Shown here one piece after another: positions 40,260-48,727 of a DNA stretch of 64,000 nt. Below the pieces are notes generated by a model, which was not told the DNA's origin, did not search any database, and saw only the letters and a program-made list of their open reading frames with translations. Position numbers and translations under genes: made by a program. The stretch's first letter is position 1. Each line of letters begins with the position of its first letter. This stretch comes from Nitrosococcus wardiae (GTDB lineage: Bacteria; Pseudomonadota; Gammaproteobacteria; Nitrosococcales; Nitrosococcaceae), in assembly GCF_004421105.1 (NCBI RefSeq), contig NZ_CP038033.1, forward strand, positions 391,659-455,658. Direction: 5' to 3'.

Positions 40260-40730
40260 CTATGGCGCAACACCACAGATTTGACCACTATAAGCCAGAG
40301 TCACTAGACCCCGATGGGTATCCGCCTCTCCGTGGTTCTTAAAGGTCCCCGTCGCCTCAGCAAACCTTCCCGTGCCCCCGGTCACCTTGTATTGGGTACT
40401 CATATGGTACACTCCAGTCCTGCCAGGGATAGGGATCCACAGGGCTTTATCCCTGGTCTGGAGAGTATCGCGGCTTTTCGTCACAAAAATATGTTTTAGC
40501 TCCAAATCTACTCTGTCTTCGCCCTTTTCCTGCTTAGTAATGGTCGCCTGGGTGGCTCCTTGAAGGGAGCCGGTGACTGTGCCCAGCACAGAAGTGGGTC
40601 CAACGATGCTCCCGGCAATCGCCCCGCTAATAGAGAGACAACGAGTCTCCTCAGCCCAGCCCGGGGTAGCTATCCCCAAGGCGAGGCAGGCAAACCCCAC
40701 GGCATAGAAGGCTAGTCGCTTCATGGTCAT
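40260..40730 (-). CDS. Secreted hypothetical protein
   Basis: A 156-residue protein with a clear signal peptide (MKRLAFYAVGFACLALGIA, cleavage near GWA-EE). The mature part is beta-rich with the GGTGRFAEATGTF motif seen in small lipocalin/allene-oxide-cyclase-like barrels, and two cysteines that could pair. The ATG at 40730 has AAGGGG four bases upstream. Function not recognised. It is convergent with the HAD gene. Confidence 0.65.
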   Translation of the reverse strand: MTMKRLAFYAVGFACLALGIATPGWAEETRCLSISGAIAGSIVGPTSVLGTVTGSLQGATQATITKQEKGEDRVDLELKHIFVTKSRDTLQTRDKALWIPIPGRTGVYHMSTQYKVTGGTGRFAEATGTFKNHGEADTHRGLVTLAYSGQICGVAP

Positions 40731-40866
40731 TTTCCCCTTGAAAATCCTTACTTTTTAAAATACAAAAGTATAGCTTTCGCTAAGCCAAATTCTAGATTCC
40801 CCGCGCCTAACTTCTCGGCAGATTCACGAAAGCGCCTATAAGGAAAAAATAAGGAGCGAAGACAGG

Positions 40867-41031
40867 ATGCCACCTTTAAACCCGGAGCATCGCAGGACAG
40901 AAGATCTTCTAGAACAGTGCTATCAATATTCTCTAGCACTGCTGCGTCGCAATTCCACCCCTGCAGGTATTATGGCATGCACGCCTAGCGAAAAAGCCTC
41001 CAAAAGAACTTCTATTACGAGGGTGTATAAA
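40867..41031 (+). pseudogene. Possible remnant of a glucosidase/invertase N-terminus
   Basis: A short frame (ATG 40867 to a stop at 41039 overlapping the next gene) reads LLEQCYQYSLALLRRNSTPAG, then IMACTPSEKASKR. That pattern resembles the start of GH15/GH100-type amylo-glucosidase or invertase-like proteins (LL..C...SL.LL..NSTP.GI.A..P). Only this piece remains and it ends abruptly, so if real it is a fragment. Resemblance is from memory and needs a search. The rest of 40731-41032 shows nothing else; the minus-strand frame 40748-40939 looks spurious. Confidence 0.3.
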
Positions 41032-41032
41032 C

Positions 41033-41275
41033 ATGACTGATTATGTCCCCATAAACTGTAATTTTCATGATCACCTTGAAGCTCTCGCCACGCTTCGCAA
41101 ACAGTGCCGGATTGTTTACCAAACCGCTGATGGCAAGCTCATTGAAACATTTGATACTATCGCTGATATTTACACCAAGCATAAAGAGGAGTTTGCTGTG
41201 CTAGGTTCAGGCGAAATTATCCGTCTGGATACCCTCAAGGAGGTTGACGGACAATCTATCTATACCGGACTCTAA
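41033..41275 (+). CDS. Rho-binding antiterminator (Rof)-like protein
   Basis: An 80-residue protein with the Rof-type opening Y-x-PI-x-C-x-x-HDHLE (YVPINCNFHDHLEALATL) and the beta-rich body expected for the Sm-like fold (RIVYQTADGKLIETFDTIADI, IIRLDTLKEV). Rof in E. coli binds and inhibits Rho. Assignment is by motif only. The upstream GAGGGTG provides a plausible ribosome site. Confidence 0.6.
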   Translation: MTDYVPINCNFHDHLEALATLRKQCRIVYQTADGKLIETFDTIADIYTKHKEEFAVLGSGEIIRLDTLKEVDGQSIYTGL

Positions 41276-41313
41276 ATCAGAACCTCCTCCCTCAGAGATG
41301 GGACGAGGAATCA

Positions 41314-41598
41314 TTACCGAAACATCAATCCGATTCCCTCTTGAGAGCGGTGCACCACAATAGCGGATAGATGGTGCGTCTTAATTAAGGATTCTGCTGG
41401 GAGCACAAAAACTAATTTGATAATCCCGTCTTCAGGAATTCGTAACGGTCCGACTTCGACAAATGCTCCCGTCACACTAAGATTCGTTACCCGGCAACGG
41501 CATGGCTGCTGTCCTGACCAGGATAAATAAACTCTAACCGCAGCCTGCTTCCTTGGATTTCGGCGACGTTCTATTCTCTTGCTAAGAAAGCATGACAT
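41314..41598 (-). CDS. Single-domain PilZ protein
   Basis: A 94-residue protein that is almost entirely one PilZ domain, a cyclic-di-GMP receptor. The RxxxR element (ERRRNPRKQ) and the (D/N)xSxxG element (NLSVTGAFVEVG) are both present, so binding is likely. It could control motility, adhesion or an enzyme in trans. Convergent with the Rof-like gene. Confidence 0.8.
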   Translation of the reverse strand: MSCFLSKRIERRRNPRKQAAVRVYLSWSGQQPCRCRVTNLSVTGAFVEVGPLRIPEDGIIKLVFVLPAESLIKTHHLSAIVVHRSQEGIGLMFR

Positions 41599-41740
41599 TA
41601 TTCGATTTTACCCCCAGAACAATAAGCACTTAGCACCAACAATCAACCTACCGCAATTCAACCCAAAGCCACTGACGCTTTGCAATTTATTATAGTGATT
41701 GTCATTCCAATAAAACTATCCAGCATAATTCATGCCTAAA

Positions 41741-42334
41741 CTAATTCTTATTGGGCTGGGCAAAGTATTGCCACCCTACCAAAATAGCAATGATGGGCGT
41801 AATCAGGGTCGCTGCTAGGAGAAATAGAATTAAACCATCTAACCACATAATCAGCGGTAGCAAATATAAGGTATCTTCAGGCTCAAAACCTGCAAAACTG
41901 GGTTGTTTCGTCGCTATCTTGCCGGATCTCTGCTCAATTTCGTTACGAAAATGAAAAATGATAGCAATAGCAATCCCTGCTACCCCACCCATCAAGAGAG
42001 TCCATTCCCCCAAGTGGGAACTGGTGAGGCCCCAACCAATACCAATGAATAGGCCAACGGTGGCGACTGCATCTGTCGCCAGATCATAGAAATGACCCCC
42101 TCGGGATTGCTTACCACTCATGCGCGCCAATTCACCGTCGGTATGATCGAGAAAGGTAGACATCACCCACAACCAGGCAGCTAGGTTGAGCCATTCACCG
42201 CTCCCAAAACATAACGCCGCCCCAAGCCCTGTCACCAACCGCAAGGTTGTCAAATGGTTAGGTGTTACCCAACTGTTACAAAGTGGCCGAACGATTAAGG
42301 CGGCAAGGCGGGCATCCCACGGAGTATTGGTCAT
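41741..42334 (-). CDS. CDP-alcohol phosphatidyltransferase family protein
   Basis: A 197-residue integral membrane enzyme that transfers a phosphoalcohol from a CDP-linked donor. The signature D-G-x2-A-R-x8-G-x3-D-x3-D is visible as DGELARMSGKQSRGGHFYDL plus the following D. Four to six hydrophobic segments. The substrate (phosphatidylglycerol phosphate, inositol-type or other) is not clear. It lies 79 bp downstream of ubiD on the same strand. Confidence 0.8.
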   Translation of the reverse strand: MTNTPWDARLAALIVRPLCNSWVTPNHLTTLRLVTGLGAALCFGSGEWLNLAAWLWVMSTFLDHTDGELARMSGKQSRGGHFYDLATDAVATVGLFIGIGWGLTSSHLGEWTLLMGGVAGIAIAIIFHFRNEIEQRSGKIATKQPSFAGFEPEDTLYLLPLIMWLDGLILFLLAATLITPIIAILVGWQYFAQPNKN

Positions 42335-42413
42335 AACGTTTCTTAGATCATTTTGTAAACAACAGGAAGTTCTTGGAGCGATTCAAGAATCCTCGCCCGA
42401 AGAGCGGAAAGTG

Positions 42414-43877
42414 TCAGAGGCCTAAGCGATCCCACATCTCGTCAATCCGCTGCTTAACTGCTTCATCCATGACAATAGGTTGGCCCCATTCACGCTGAGT
42501 CTCACCTTTCCATTTATGGGTGGCATCAAAGCCGATCTTGGAACCAAGGCCCGAAACGGGGGAGGCAAAATCCAGATAATCAATGGGCGTATTTTCAATC
42601 ATTACACAATCTCGTGCTGGATCCATGCGGGTCGTCATAGCCCAGATCACATCTTTCCAATCCCTGGCGTTGATATCCTCGTCTGTAACAATCACAAATT
42701 TGGTATACATAAATTGGCGCAGGAAAGACCAAACTCCCAACATAACTCGCTTCGCATGCCCAGGATATTGCTTCTTCATGGTCACCACGGCCAGCCGGTA
42801 AGAACAACCTTCGGGGGGCAAATAAAAATCCACAATCTCCGGGAATTGCTTCTGCAAAATAGGGGTAAATACCTCATTTAAGGCCACCCCCAAAATAGCA
42901 GGCTCATCGGGCGGGCGCCCCGTATAGGTACTATGGTAAATAGGATGGCGCCGGTGGGTAAGGCGCTCAATGGTAAATACGGGAAAGCGTTCTACCTCGT
43001 TGTAGTAGCCGGTATGATCGCCAAATGGACCTTCATCGGCCTCATCACCTGGCTTTAAATACCCTTCTAACACAATCTCAGCACTCGCGGGAACCTGCAA
43101 CTCACTCCCCAGACAACGGGTCAGTTCGGTTCTTGATCCCCGCAACAATCCTGCAAAGGCGTATTCCGACAAGGTATCCGGGACCGGAGTTACGGCTCCT
43201 AGGATAGTCGCCGGGTCTGCCCCTAAAGCGACCGCTATCGGAAAAGGTTCACCGGGACGGGCCTGTTGCCATGCTTGAAAATCCAGTGCCCCGCCACGGT
43301 GAGCCAGCCAGCGCATGATGACCCGATTAGGACCTAAGACCTGCTGGCGATAGATGCCCATATTCTGCCGTTCTTTATAGGGCCCTTTAGTCACCACCAA
43401 TCCCCAGGTAATTAAAGGGGCGGCGTCACCTGGCCAACAGGTCTGGATAGGCAGTTGACCCAAATCCACCTGAGCACCTTCAAGGACTACCTCTTGGCAA
43501 GGGGCAGAACGCACGATTTTAGGCGCCATATCCAGTACTTTTTTAAAAATCGGTAGAGTCCGCCAGGCTTCCTTCATACCCCGGGGCGGATCGGGCTCCT
43601 TAAGAAAAGCAAGGAGTTTGCCCACTTCCCGCAAGGCGGCCACTGAGTCCTCCCCCATGCCCAGGGCCACCCGCCGCGAGGTCCCAAATAAATTGCCAAG
43701 CACCGGCATCGAGACGCCCTTGGGGCGTTCGAATAGCAAGGCCGGCCCCCCAGCATGTAGGACCCGATGGCAGATCTCGGTCATCTCCAGGTGAGGATCG
43801 ACCTCCACGGCAATCCGCTTCAGTTCCCCTTCTGCTTCTAACTTGGCAATAAAATCACGCAGGTCTTTGTATTTCAT
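42414..43877 (-). CDS. ubiD: UbiD-family 3-octaprenyl-4-hydroxybenzoate decarboxylase
   Basis: Prenylated-FMN-dependent decarboxylase of ubiquinone synthesis. The 487-residue protein is standard in length and begins [21 protein letters not shown]. It has the E-(x)n-R-x2-E catalytic region ([15 protein letters not shown], followed by the [20 protein letters not shown] segment) and a conserved C-terminus ([10 protein letters not shown]). The flavin prenyltransferase UbiX is not in the window. Confidence 0.96.
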   Translation of the reverse strand: MKYKDLRDFIAKLEAEGELKRIAVEVDPHLEMTEICHRVLHAGGPALLFERPKGVSMPVLGNLFGTSRRVALGMGEDSVAALREVGKLLAFLKEPDPPRGMKEAWRTLPIFKKVLDMAPKIVRSAPCQEVVLEGAQVDLGQLPIQTCWPGDAAPLITWGLVVTKGPYKERQNMGIYRQQVLGPNRVIMRWLAHRGGALDFQAWQQARPGEPFPIAVALGADPATILGAVTPVPDTLSEYAFAGLLRGSRTELTRCLGSELQVPASAEIVLEGYLKPGDEADEGPFGDHTGYYNEVERFPVFTIERLTHRRHPIYHSTYTGRPPDEPAILGVALNEVFTPILQKQFPEIVDFYLPPEGCSYRLAVVTMKKQYPGHAKRVMLGVWSFLRQFMYTKFVIVTDEDINARDWKDVIWAMTTRMDPARDCVMIENTPIDYLDFASPVSGLGSKIGFDATHKWKGETQREWGQPIVMDEAVKQRIDEMWDRLGL

Positions 43878-43917
43878 GGAAGCGGAGTCTACTCGGGAAT
43901 TGACAAATGGTCATCAC

Positions 43918-45729
43918 CTAGGAGGGCTGGCTTTGGGCTGTACCTGAAACCTGCTCTACATCCTCTCCAAAGCAACTTAAGATAGCGTCTCGGTTCTTCT
44001 CTTCTAAGGCGGCGAAAAGTTCTAAAAGCCAAGCCCGGTAAGGCCGTAGCTGTTCAGCCTGGGTGATAAAATATTTGCTACCTCCAAATGTCCACTCCAG
44101 GGAAAAATCTTCAGGCTGGTGGGCAATAGCCACACATAGATCCTTAAATTTTTGTGGAACCACCGCCTTTTGATTCAAACCCAATAGTGCCGCAACCTCA
44201 AAAGCCTGCAACGGAATCTTGATTTGGGGATCAAGTTCAGGGTTTGCCAAAAGCCTGGCAAAATGCTCAAGGGCCTCGGCAAAACGACCGGTAGTGAAAC
44301 ACTGTTCCGCGAGTTGGCTGTGGGCCTCCAGGTCTTCAGGATGAGAATAGAGCCATTGCTGGCTAAGGGAAAAAGCCTTTTCAAAAGCAAACAATTTCTC
44401 GTGGTAGAGCACACTGGCCGCGTAGTAGGCCTCCCCATTACCGGGAAATACCTGGAGCAACTGAACAAAGCTTGCCGCTGCCTCAGACCAGGCTTCAAGC
44501 GCTAAATAAGTCTGGGCTAAATGATATTGAGTTTGGGTCCAATACCCGGGAAGAGTCTCAGCTGTCTGCACCGCTAACGCTCCTTGGTAAGAAGCGATTG
44601 CCTCTTCCAGTAGCTGCCGCCCAGCCTTGCCCTCTATCCGGGCCCCTTGCTCCCGTAAAGCCGTCCCCAAATGGGTCTGGGTCCAGGCCCAATCCTGGGG
44701 CAGATGCCCCTGAGTCTGAACCTCCAATGCCTGCCGGTAGGCCGCTATGGCCTCCTCCAGCAGCCGCTGCCCCGCTTCTCCCCCCAGCCGGATCCCTTGC
44801 TCCCGCAAAGCCGTCCCCAAATGGGTCTGGGTTCGCGCCCAATCCTGGGGCAAATGCCCCTGAGTCTGAACCTCCAATGCCCGCCGATAGGCCGCCACCG
44901 CCTCCGCTAGCAGCCGCTGTCCCGCCTCTCCCTCCAGCCGGACCCCTTGCTCCCGCAAAGCCGTCCCCAAATGGGTCTGGGTCCAGGCCCAATCCTGGGG
45001 CAAATGCCCCTGAGTCTGAACCTCCAATGCCCGCCGATAGGCCGCCACCGCCTCCGCTAGCAGCCGCTGTCCCGCCTCTCTCCCCAGCCAAACCCCTTGC
45101 TCCCGCAAAGCCGTCCCCAAATGGGTCTGGGTCCAGGCCCAATCCTGGGGCAGATGCCCCTGAGTCTGAACCTCCAATGCCCGCCGATAGGCCGCCATTG
45201 CCTCCGCTAGCAGCCGCTGCCCCACCGCCCTCCCTAGCCGGATCCCTTGCTCCCGCAAAGCCGTCCCCAAATGGGTCTGGGTTCGCGCCCAATCCTGGGG
45301 CAAATGCCCCTGAGTCTGAACCTCCAATGCCCGCCGGTAGCTTTCCACTGCAGCCGATAAATGATGGTGCAGCGCTACTCCTTCAATTCGAATACCCAGC
45401 TCATAGTATGCTTTTCCCACTTGGGTCACCACAACTGCCCATAAATGGGGAGTAAGCTCTCTCGATACATATTCCAATGCCCGCTCATATACTTCCAAGG
45501 CCTGGTCAAAAGCATAATTGTTGCTGTGGGCATCTCCCGCAAGCCGAAAACTACTCACGGCTTCTTCCGTAAGTTGTTCCAGTTCCTTGCGTACTTTATC
45601 GAGTTGTTTCGCCTTCCTTTCCGCCGCTTCGCAAAGCAGCTCGCCAGCCCCGCCAAAGTTTCTTTGGCAAAGGCGATTCACCCAGGTTTTTAACTCTGCG
45701 CCTAGTTCGCTTTGATTTTGAGCACCCAC
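43918..45729 (-). CDS. Tetratricopeptide-repeat protein with near-identical internal repeats
   Basis: A 603-residue protein with no signal peptide or membrane helix seen. An N-terminal helical region (1-90), then four to five nearly identical 50-residue units (AYRRALEVQTQGHLPQDWAW, then TQTHLGTALREQG), each a TPR pair, then more diverged TPR-like repeats and a non-repetitive C-terminus (from about 480). Repeats this uniform imply recent expansion. Probably a protein-interaction scaffold; the partner is unknown. Confidence 0.75.
   Translation of the reverse strand: MGAQNQSELGAELKTWVNRLCQRNFGGAGELLCEAAERKAKQLDKVRKELEQLTEEAVSSFRLAGDAHSNNYAFDQALEVYERALEYVSRELTPHLWAVVVTQVGKAYYELGIRIEGVALHHHLSAAVESYRRALEVQTQGHLPQDWARTQTHLGTALREQGIRLGRAVGQRLLAEAMAAYRRALEVQTQGHLPQDWAWTQTHLGTALREQGVWLGREAGQRLLAEAVAAYRRALEVQTQGHLPQDWAWTQTHLGTALREQGVRLEGEAGQRLLAEAVAAYRRALEVQTQGHLPQDWARTQTHLGTALREQGIRLGGEAGQRLLEEAIAAYRQALEVQTQGHLPQDWAWTQTHLGTALREQGARIEGKAGRQLLEEAIASYQGALAVQTAETLPGYWTQTQYHLAQTYLALEAWSEAAASFVQLLQVFPGNGEAYYAASVLYHEKLFAFEKAFSLSQQWLYSHPEDLEAHSQLAEQCFTTGRFAEALEHFARLLANPELDPQIKIPLQAFEVAALLGLNQKAVVPQKFKDLCVAIAHQPEDFSLEWTFGGSKYFITQAEQLRPYRAWLLELFAALEEKNRDAILSCFGEDVEQVSGTAQSQPS
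44640..45345. repeat. 150-bp tandem repeat array inside the TPR gene
   Basis: The segment (CAAATGCCCCTGAGTCTGAA, with CAGATG in some units) recurs at 44701, 44851, 45001, 45151 and 45301, an exact 150-bp period equal to 50 codons. Units differ at only a few bases. The GC-rich coding repeats also keep other frames open on both strands (for example 44472-45455 plus and 44558-45292 minus), which are artefacts. Confidence 0.9.
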
Positions 45730-45779
45730 AGAGGGAAGATAACTAAGAGGCTTTTAAAGATGAAACCGCGCTGGTTGCG

Positions 45780-46553
45780 CTAAGCAAAAGTTGCAATGAC
45801 AGGGGCATGATCAGAGGGACGCTGTAAACAACGGGGTTCTTTATCAATAGCGCACCCTGTACACTTTGGCACTAAAGCTTTGCTAATTAAAATTAGATCA
45901 ATGCGCAGCCCCCAGTTACGTCGGAAAGCCCCTCCTCGATAATCCCACCAACTAAAGGATTGCCCTTCCTGCCCAAACAAACGAAAGCTATCGTGAAACC
46001 CTAAATCGAGGATTTTTTTTAGCGCCTCCCGCTCTGGAGTACTACATAGGATTGTCTCGTGCCAAATTTCAGGATTATGGACATCCCCGTCCCCTGGGGC
46101 CACATTAAAATCACCCAAGACAATAAACTTAGGATACTCAGCCAAAGCCTCCTGTAAATAGTCTTTTACCCGCGCCAACCAGTCTAACTTATAGACATAT
46201 TTTTCTGATCCCACTTCACTGCCGTTGGGGACATAGAGATTCAGCAGGCAAATATCACCCAAACGAATCCCCAGAATACGCCGCTGGGGATCTTCCAAGT
46301 TAGGGAGGTCGGTCACGATATCCTGGGGTTCTTGGCGGCAAAGGATAGCAACTCCATTATAGGTTTTCTGGCCAGAATACACTGCCCGATAACCCCTATC
46401 CCCAAATGCCTCCTGGGGAAACTCCTCATCACTGAGTTTTGTTTCCTGCAGCGCCAAGATATCTGGCTGGTGAACCTCTAGCCAATCCACCACCTGGGGC
46501 AGCCGCACCCGCAGGGAGTTGACATTCCAAGTGGCAATTTTCAGCTTAGGCAT
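45780..46553 (-). CDS. xthA: Exodeoxyribonuclease III
   Basis: AP endonuclease and 3'-5' exonuclease in base-excision repair. EEP-fold motifs are complete: TWNVNSLRVR, LQETKLSDE, GDFNVAPGDGDVHNP and the C-terminal SDHAPVIATF. 257 residues. Its start shares one base with the prlC stop (TGATG), so the two are coupled. Confidence 0.95.
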   Translation of the reverse strand: MPKLKIATWNVNSLRVRLPQVVDWLEVHQPDILALQETKLSDEEFPQEAFGDRGYRAVYSGQKTYNGVAILCRQEPQDIVTDLPNLEDPQRRILGIRLGDICLLNLYVPNGSEVGSEKYVYKLDWLARVKDYLQEALAEYPKFIVLGDFNVAPGDGDVHNPEIWHETILCSTPEREALKKILDLGFHDSFRLFGQEGQSFSWWDYRGGAFRRNWGLRIDLILISKALVPKCTGCAIDKEPRCLQRPSDHAPVIATFA

Positions 46554-48592
46554 CAGGCAGCAATACCGCTATGGCGAAGCAAAGCATCGATGGTTGGCTC
46601 GCGGCCCCGAAATTCAACAAACAACTCCAAGGGCTCACGGGTCCCCCCTTGCTCTAAGATGCTCGCCATGAAAGCCCGCCCTGCTTGCTGGTTAAAAATT
46701 CCCTCTTCCTCGAAGCGGGAAAAGGCATCTGCCGAGAGAACCTCAGCCCACTTATAGCTATAGTAACCCGCGGCATAGCCACCCGCGAAGATATGACTAA
46801 AGCTATGGGCAAAACGGTTAAAGGAAGGGGGTTGGACAACGGCAACTTGCTCCCGTACCTCTTGCAGCAACGCATCAATGCGAGCACCCCTAGCAGGCTC
46901 ATATTCTAAGTGCAAACGAAAATCAAACAAGGCAAACTCTAACTGGCGCACCATCATCATCCCTGAAAGGAAATTTTTAGCCGCCAACATGCGCTCAAAT
47001 AATTCTTCAGGAAGGGGCTCGTTGGTTTCAAAATGACGGGCAATGAAATCTAGCGCCTCTCGTTGCCAACACCAATTTTCCATGAACTGGCTAGGCAATT
47101 CCACTGCATCCCAAGGCACACCGCTAATCCCTGCCACACTGGGATAATCAACCTTGGTGAGCAGGTGATGCAGTCCATGGCCAAACTCGTGAAACAGAGT
47201 GATCACTTCACTGTGGGTGAATAGGGCCGGTTTATCGCCCACCGGTGGAGTCAAATTACAGGTGAGGTAGGCCACTGGAATTTGTAATTGGCTTCCCTGG
47301 CGTTTGCGGGACAAGCAATCGTCCATCCATGCTCCCCCCCGCTTGTTGCTGCGGGCATAGAGGTCTAGATAGAACTGCCCACGCAGTTCGCCATGGTCAT
47401 CGAAAATATCAAAAAAACGCACCTCAGGATGCCAAGTATCCACATCTTCTCGTTCCTGTATCTCTAGGCCATAGAGTCGGTGCACGATGGTAAATAGCCC
47501 TTCCAACACCTTCTGGGCGGGGAAATAAGGCTTCAATTCCTCCTGAGAAATGGCGTACTTGTGCTGCCGCAATTTTTCTCCATAATAAGCCACATCCCAA
47601 ACCTGGAGATCCTCGACACCATACTGTTCCTGGGCAAAGGATTTGATCTCAGCAAAATCACGTTCAGCCACCCCCTTGGAGCGAGCAGCCAAATCGGTGA
47701 GAAAATCTAATACTTGTTGAGGACTTCCGGCCATTTTGGTGGCTAGGGAGCGCTCGGCATGATTGGCAAAACCCAGCAGTTGCGCCGCTTCATGACGCAA
47801 GGCCAAGATTTCTTCCATCACTTGAGTATTATCCCAGCGTCCCCCATGAGGACCCTGATCCGAAGCTCGAGTGACAAAAGCAGTGTATATTTCTTCCCGC
47901 AGATCCCGATCGTCGGCATAGGTCGTGACGGCAATATAGGAGGGCGCTTCCAAGGTCAACAACCAACCCTCTAAACCGGCATATTCCGCCGCCTGGCGCG
48001 ATTGGGCCCGTGCTCCCTCGGGTAATCCTGCTAGTGCTGCTTCATCCGTAAGGTGTTTACGCCAAGCCTGGGTCGCATCCAGCAGGTTTTCCTCAAATTT
48101 GGCGGTCAAACTGGCTAACCGCTGCTGGATGGTTTTGAAGCGAGCCTTTTTTTCCGGTGGCAGGGTCACTCCCGAGAGCCGAAAATCACGCAAGGCATTG
48201 GCAATAATCTTTTTCTGGGAAGTATCCAGTTTCGGATACTCGCCTCCTTCCGCGATAGTCTGAAAAGCCTGATACAGCTCCTCATTTTGCCCCAGTTCGG
48301 TAGTAAAATCACTGAGTTTAGGCAAACAAGCATTGTAGGCCCGCCGCAGCTCATCACTATTGACCACGGCATTCATATGGGAAACGGGAGACCAAACGCG
48401 GTCAAGGCGCTCCTGCATTTCTTCCAATGGCTGGACTAAAGTAGTCCAGGTATACTCGGTATGGCTAGCAAGTAGCTGCTCAACTAAAGCCCGCCCCTCT
48501 GCCAGCAAACTGTCAATCGCAGGTTCCACATGGGCAGGCTGAATCTTCGAAAATGGAGGTCGGCCTGTAAATTCAAGGAGTGGATTACTCAT
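46553..48592 (-). CDS. prlC: Oligopeptidase A (M3 family)
   Basis: Cytosolic zinc metallopeptidase that degrades oligopeptides, including cleaved signal peptides. The zinc site HEFGHGLHHLL is present, with the downstream Glu in LPSQFMENW. 679 residues, standard length. The start ATG at 48592 gives MSNPLLEFTGRPPF, the typical family N-terminus. Confidence 0.95.
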   Translation of the reverse strand: MSNPLLEFTGRPPFSKIQPAHVEPAIDSLLAEGRALVEQLLASHTEYTWTTLVQPLEEMQERLDRVWSPVSHMNAVVNSDELRRAYNACLPKLSDFTTELGQNEELYQAFQTIAEGGEYPKLDTSQKKIIANALRDFRLSGVTLPPEKKARFKTIQQRLASLTAKFEENLLDATQAWRKHLTDEAALAGLPEGARAQSRQAAEYAGLEGWLLTLEAPSYIAVTTYADDRDLREEIYTAFVTRASDQGPHGGRWDNTQVMEEILALRHEAAQLLGFANHAERSLATKMAGSPQQVLDFLTDLAARSKGVAERDFAEIKSFAQEQYGVEDLQVWDVAYYGEKLRQHKYAISQEELKPYFPAQKVLEGLFTIVHRLYGLEIQEREDVDTWHPEVRFFDIFDDHGELRGQFYLDLYARSNKRGGAWMDDCLSRKRQGSQLQIPVAYLTCNLTPPVGDKPALFTHSEVITLFHEFGHGLHHLLTKVDYPSVAGISGVPWDAVELPSQFMENWCWQREALDFIARHFETNEPLPEELFERMLAAKNFLSGMMMVRQLEFALFDFRLHLEYEPARGARIDALLQEVREQVAVVQPPSFNRFAHSFSHIFAGGYAAGYYSYKWAEVLSADAFSRFEEEGIFNQQAGRAFMASILEQGGTREPLELFVEFRGREPTIDALLRHSGIAA

Positions 48593-48727
48593 TTTAATCC
48601 CAATATAAAAGCTAAATTTAAGTATCTCAGTAAAAGTTTTGAAGTACTCCTAAAACACCTCATGTTTTATTCATAGGTACTTATTTTCTAAATCTTACCA
48701 AACGGAGACCCTGGTAAGAATGACTGC

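Noticed and set aside
40748-40939. 63-residue minus-strand frame
   Set aside because: No ribosome site, and it overlaps the more convincing plus-strand fragment.
44640-45345. Regular repeats considered as a CRISPR array
   Set aside because: The unit is 150 bp, fully coding, with no unique spacers and no cas genes nearby.
44472-45455. Long proline-rich plus-strand frame (327 aa) and a glycine-rich minus frame (44558-45292)
   Set aside because: Both are alternative frames of the GC-rich 150-bp repeats; their periodicity comes from the TPR gene.
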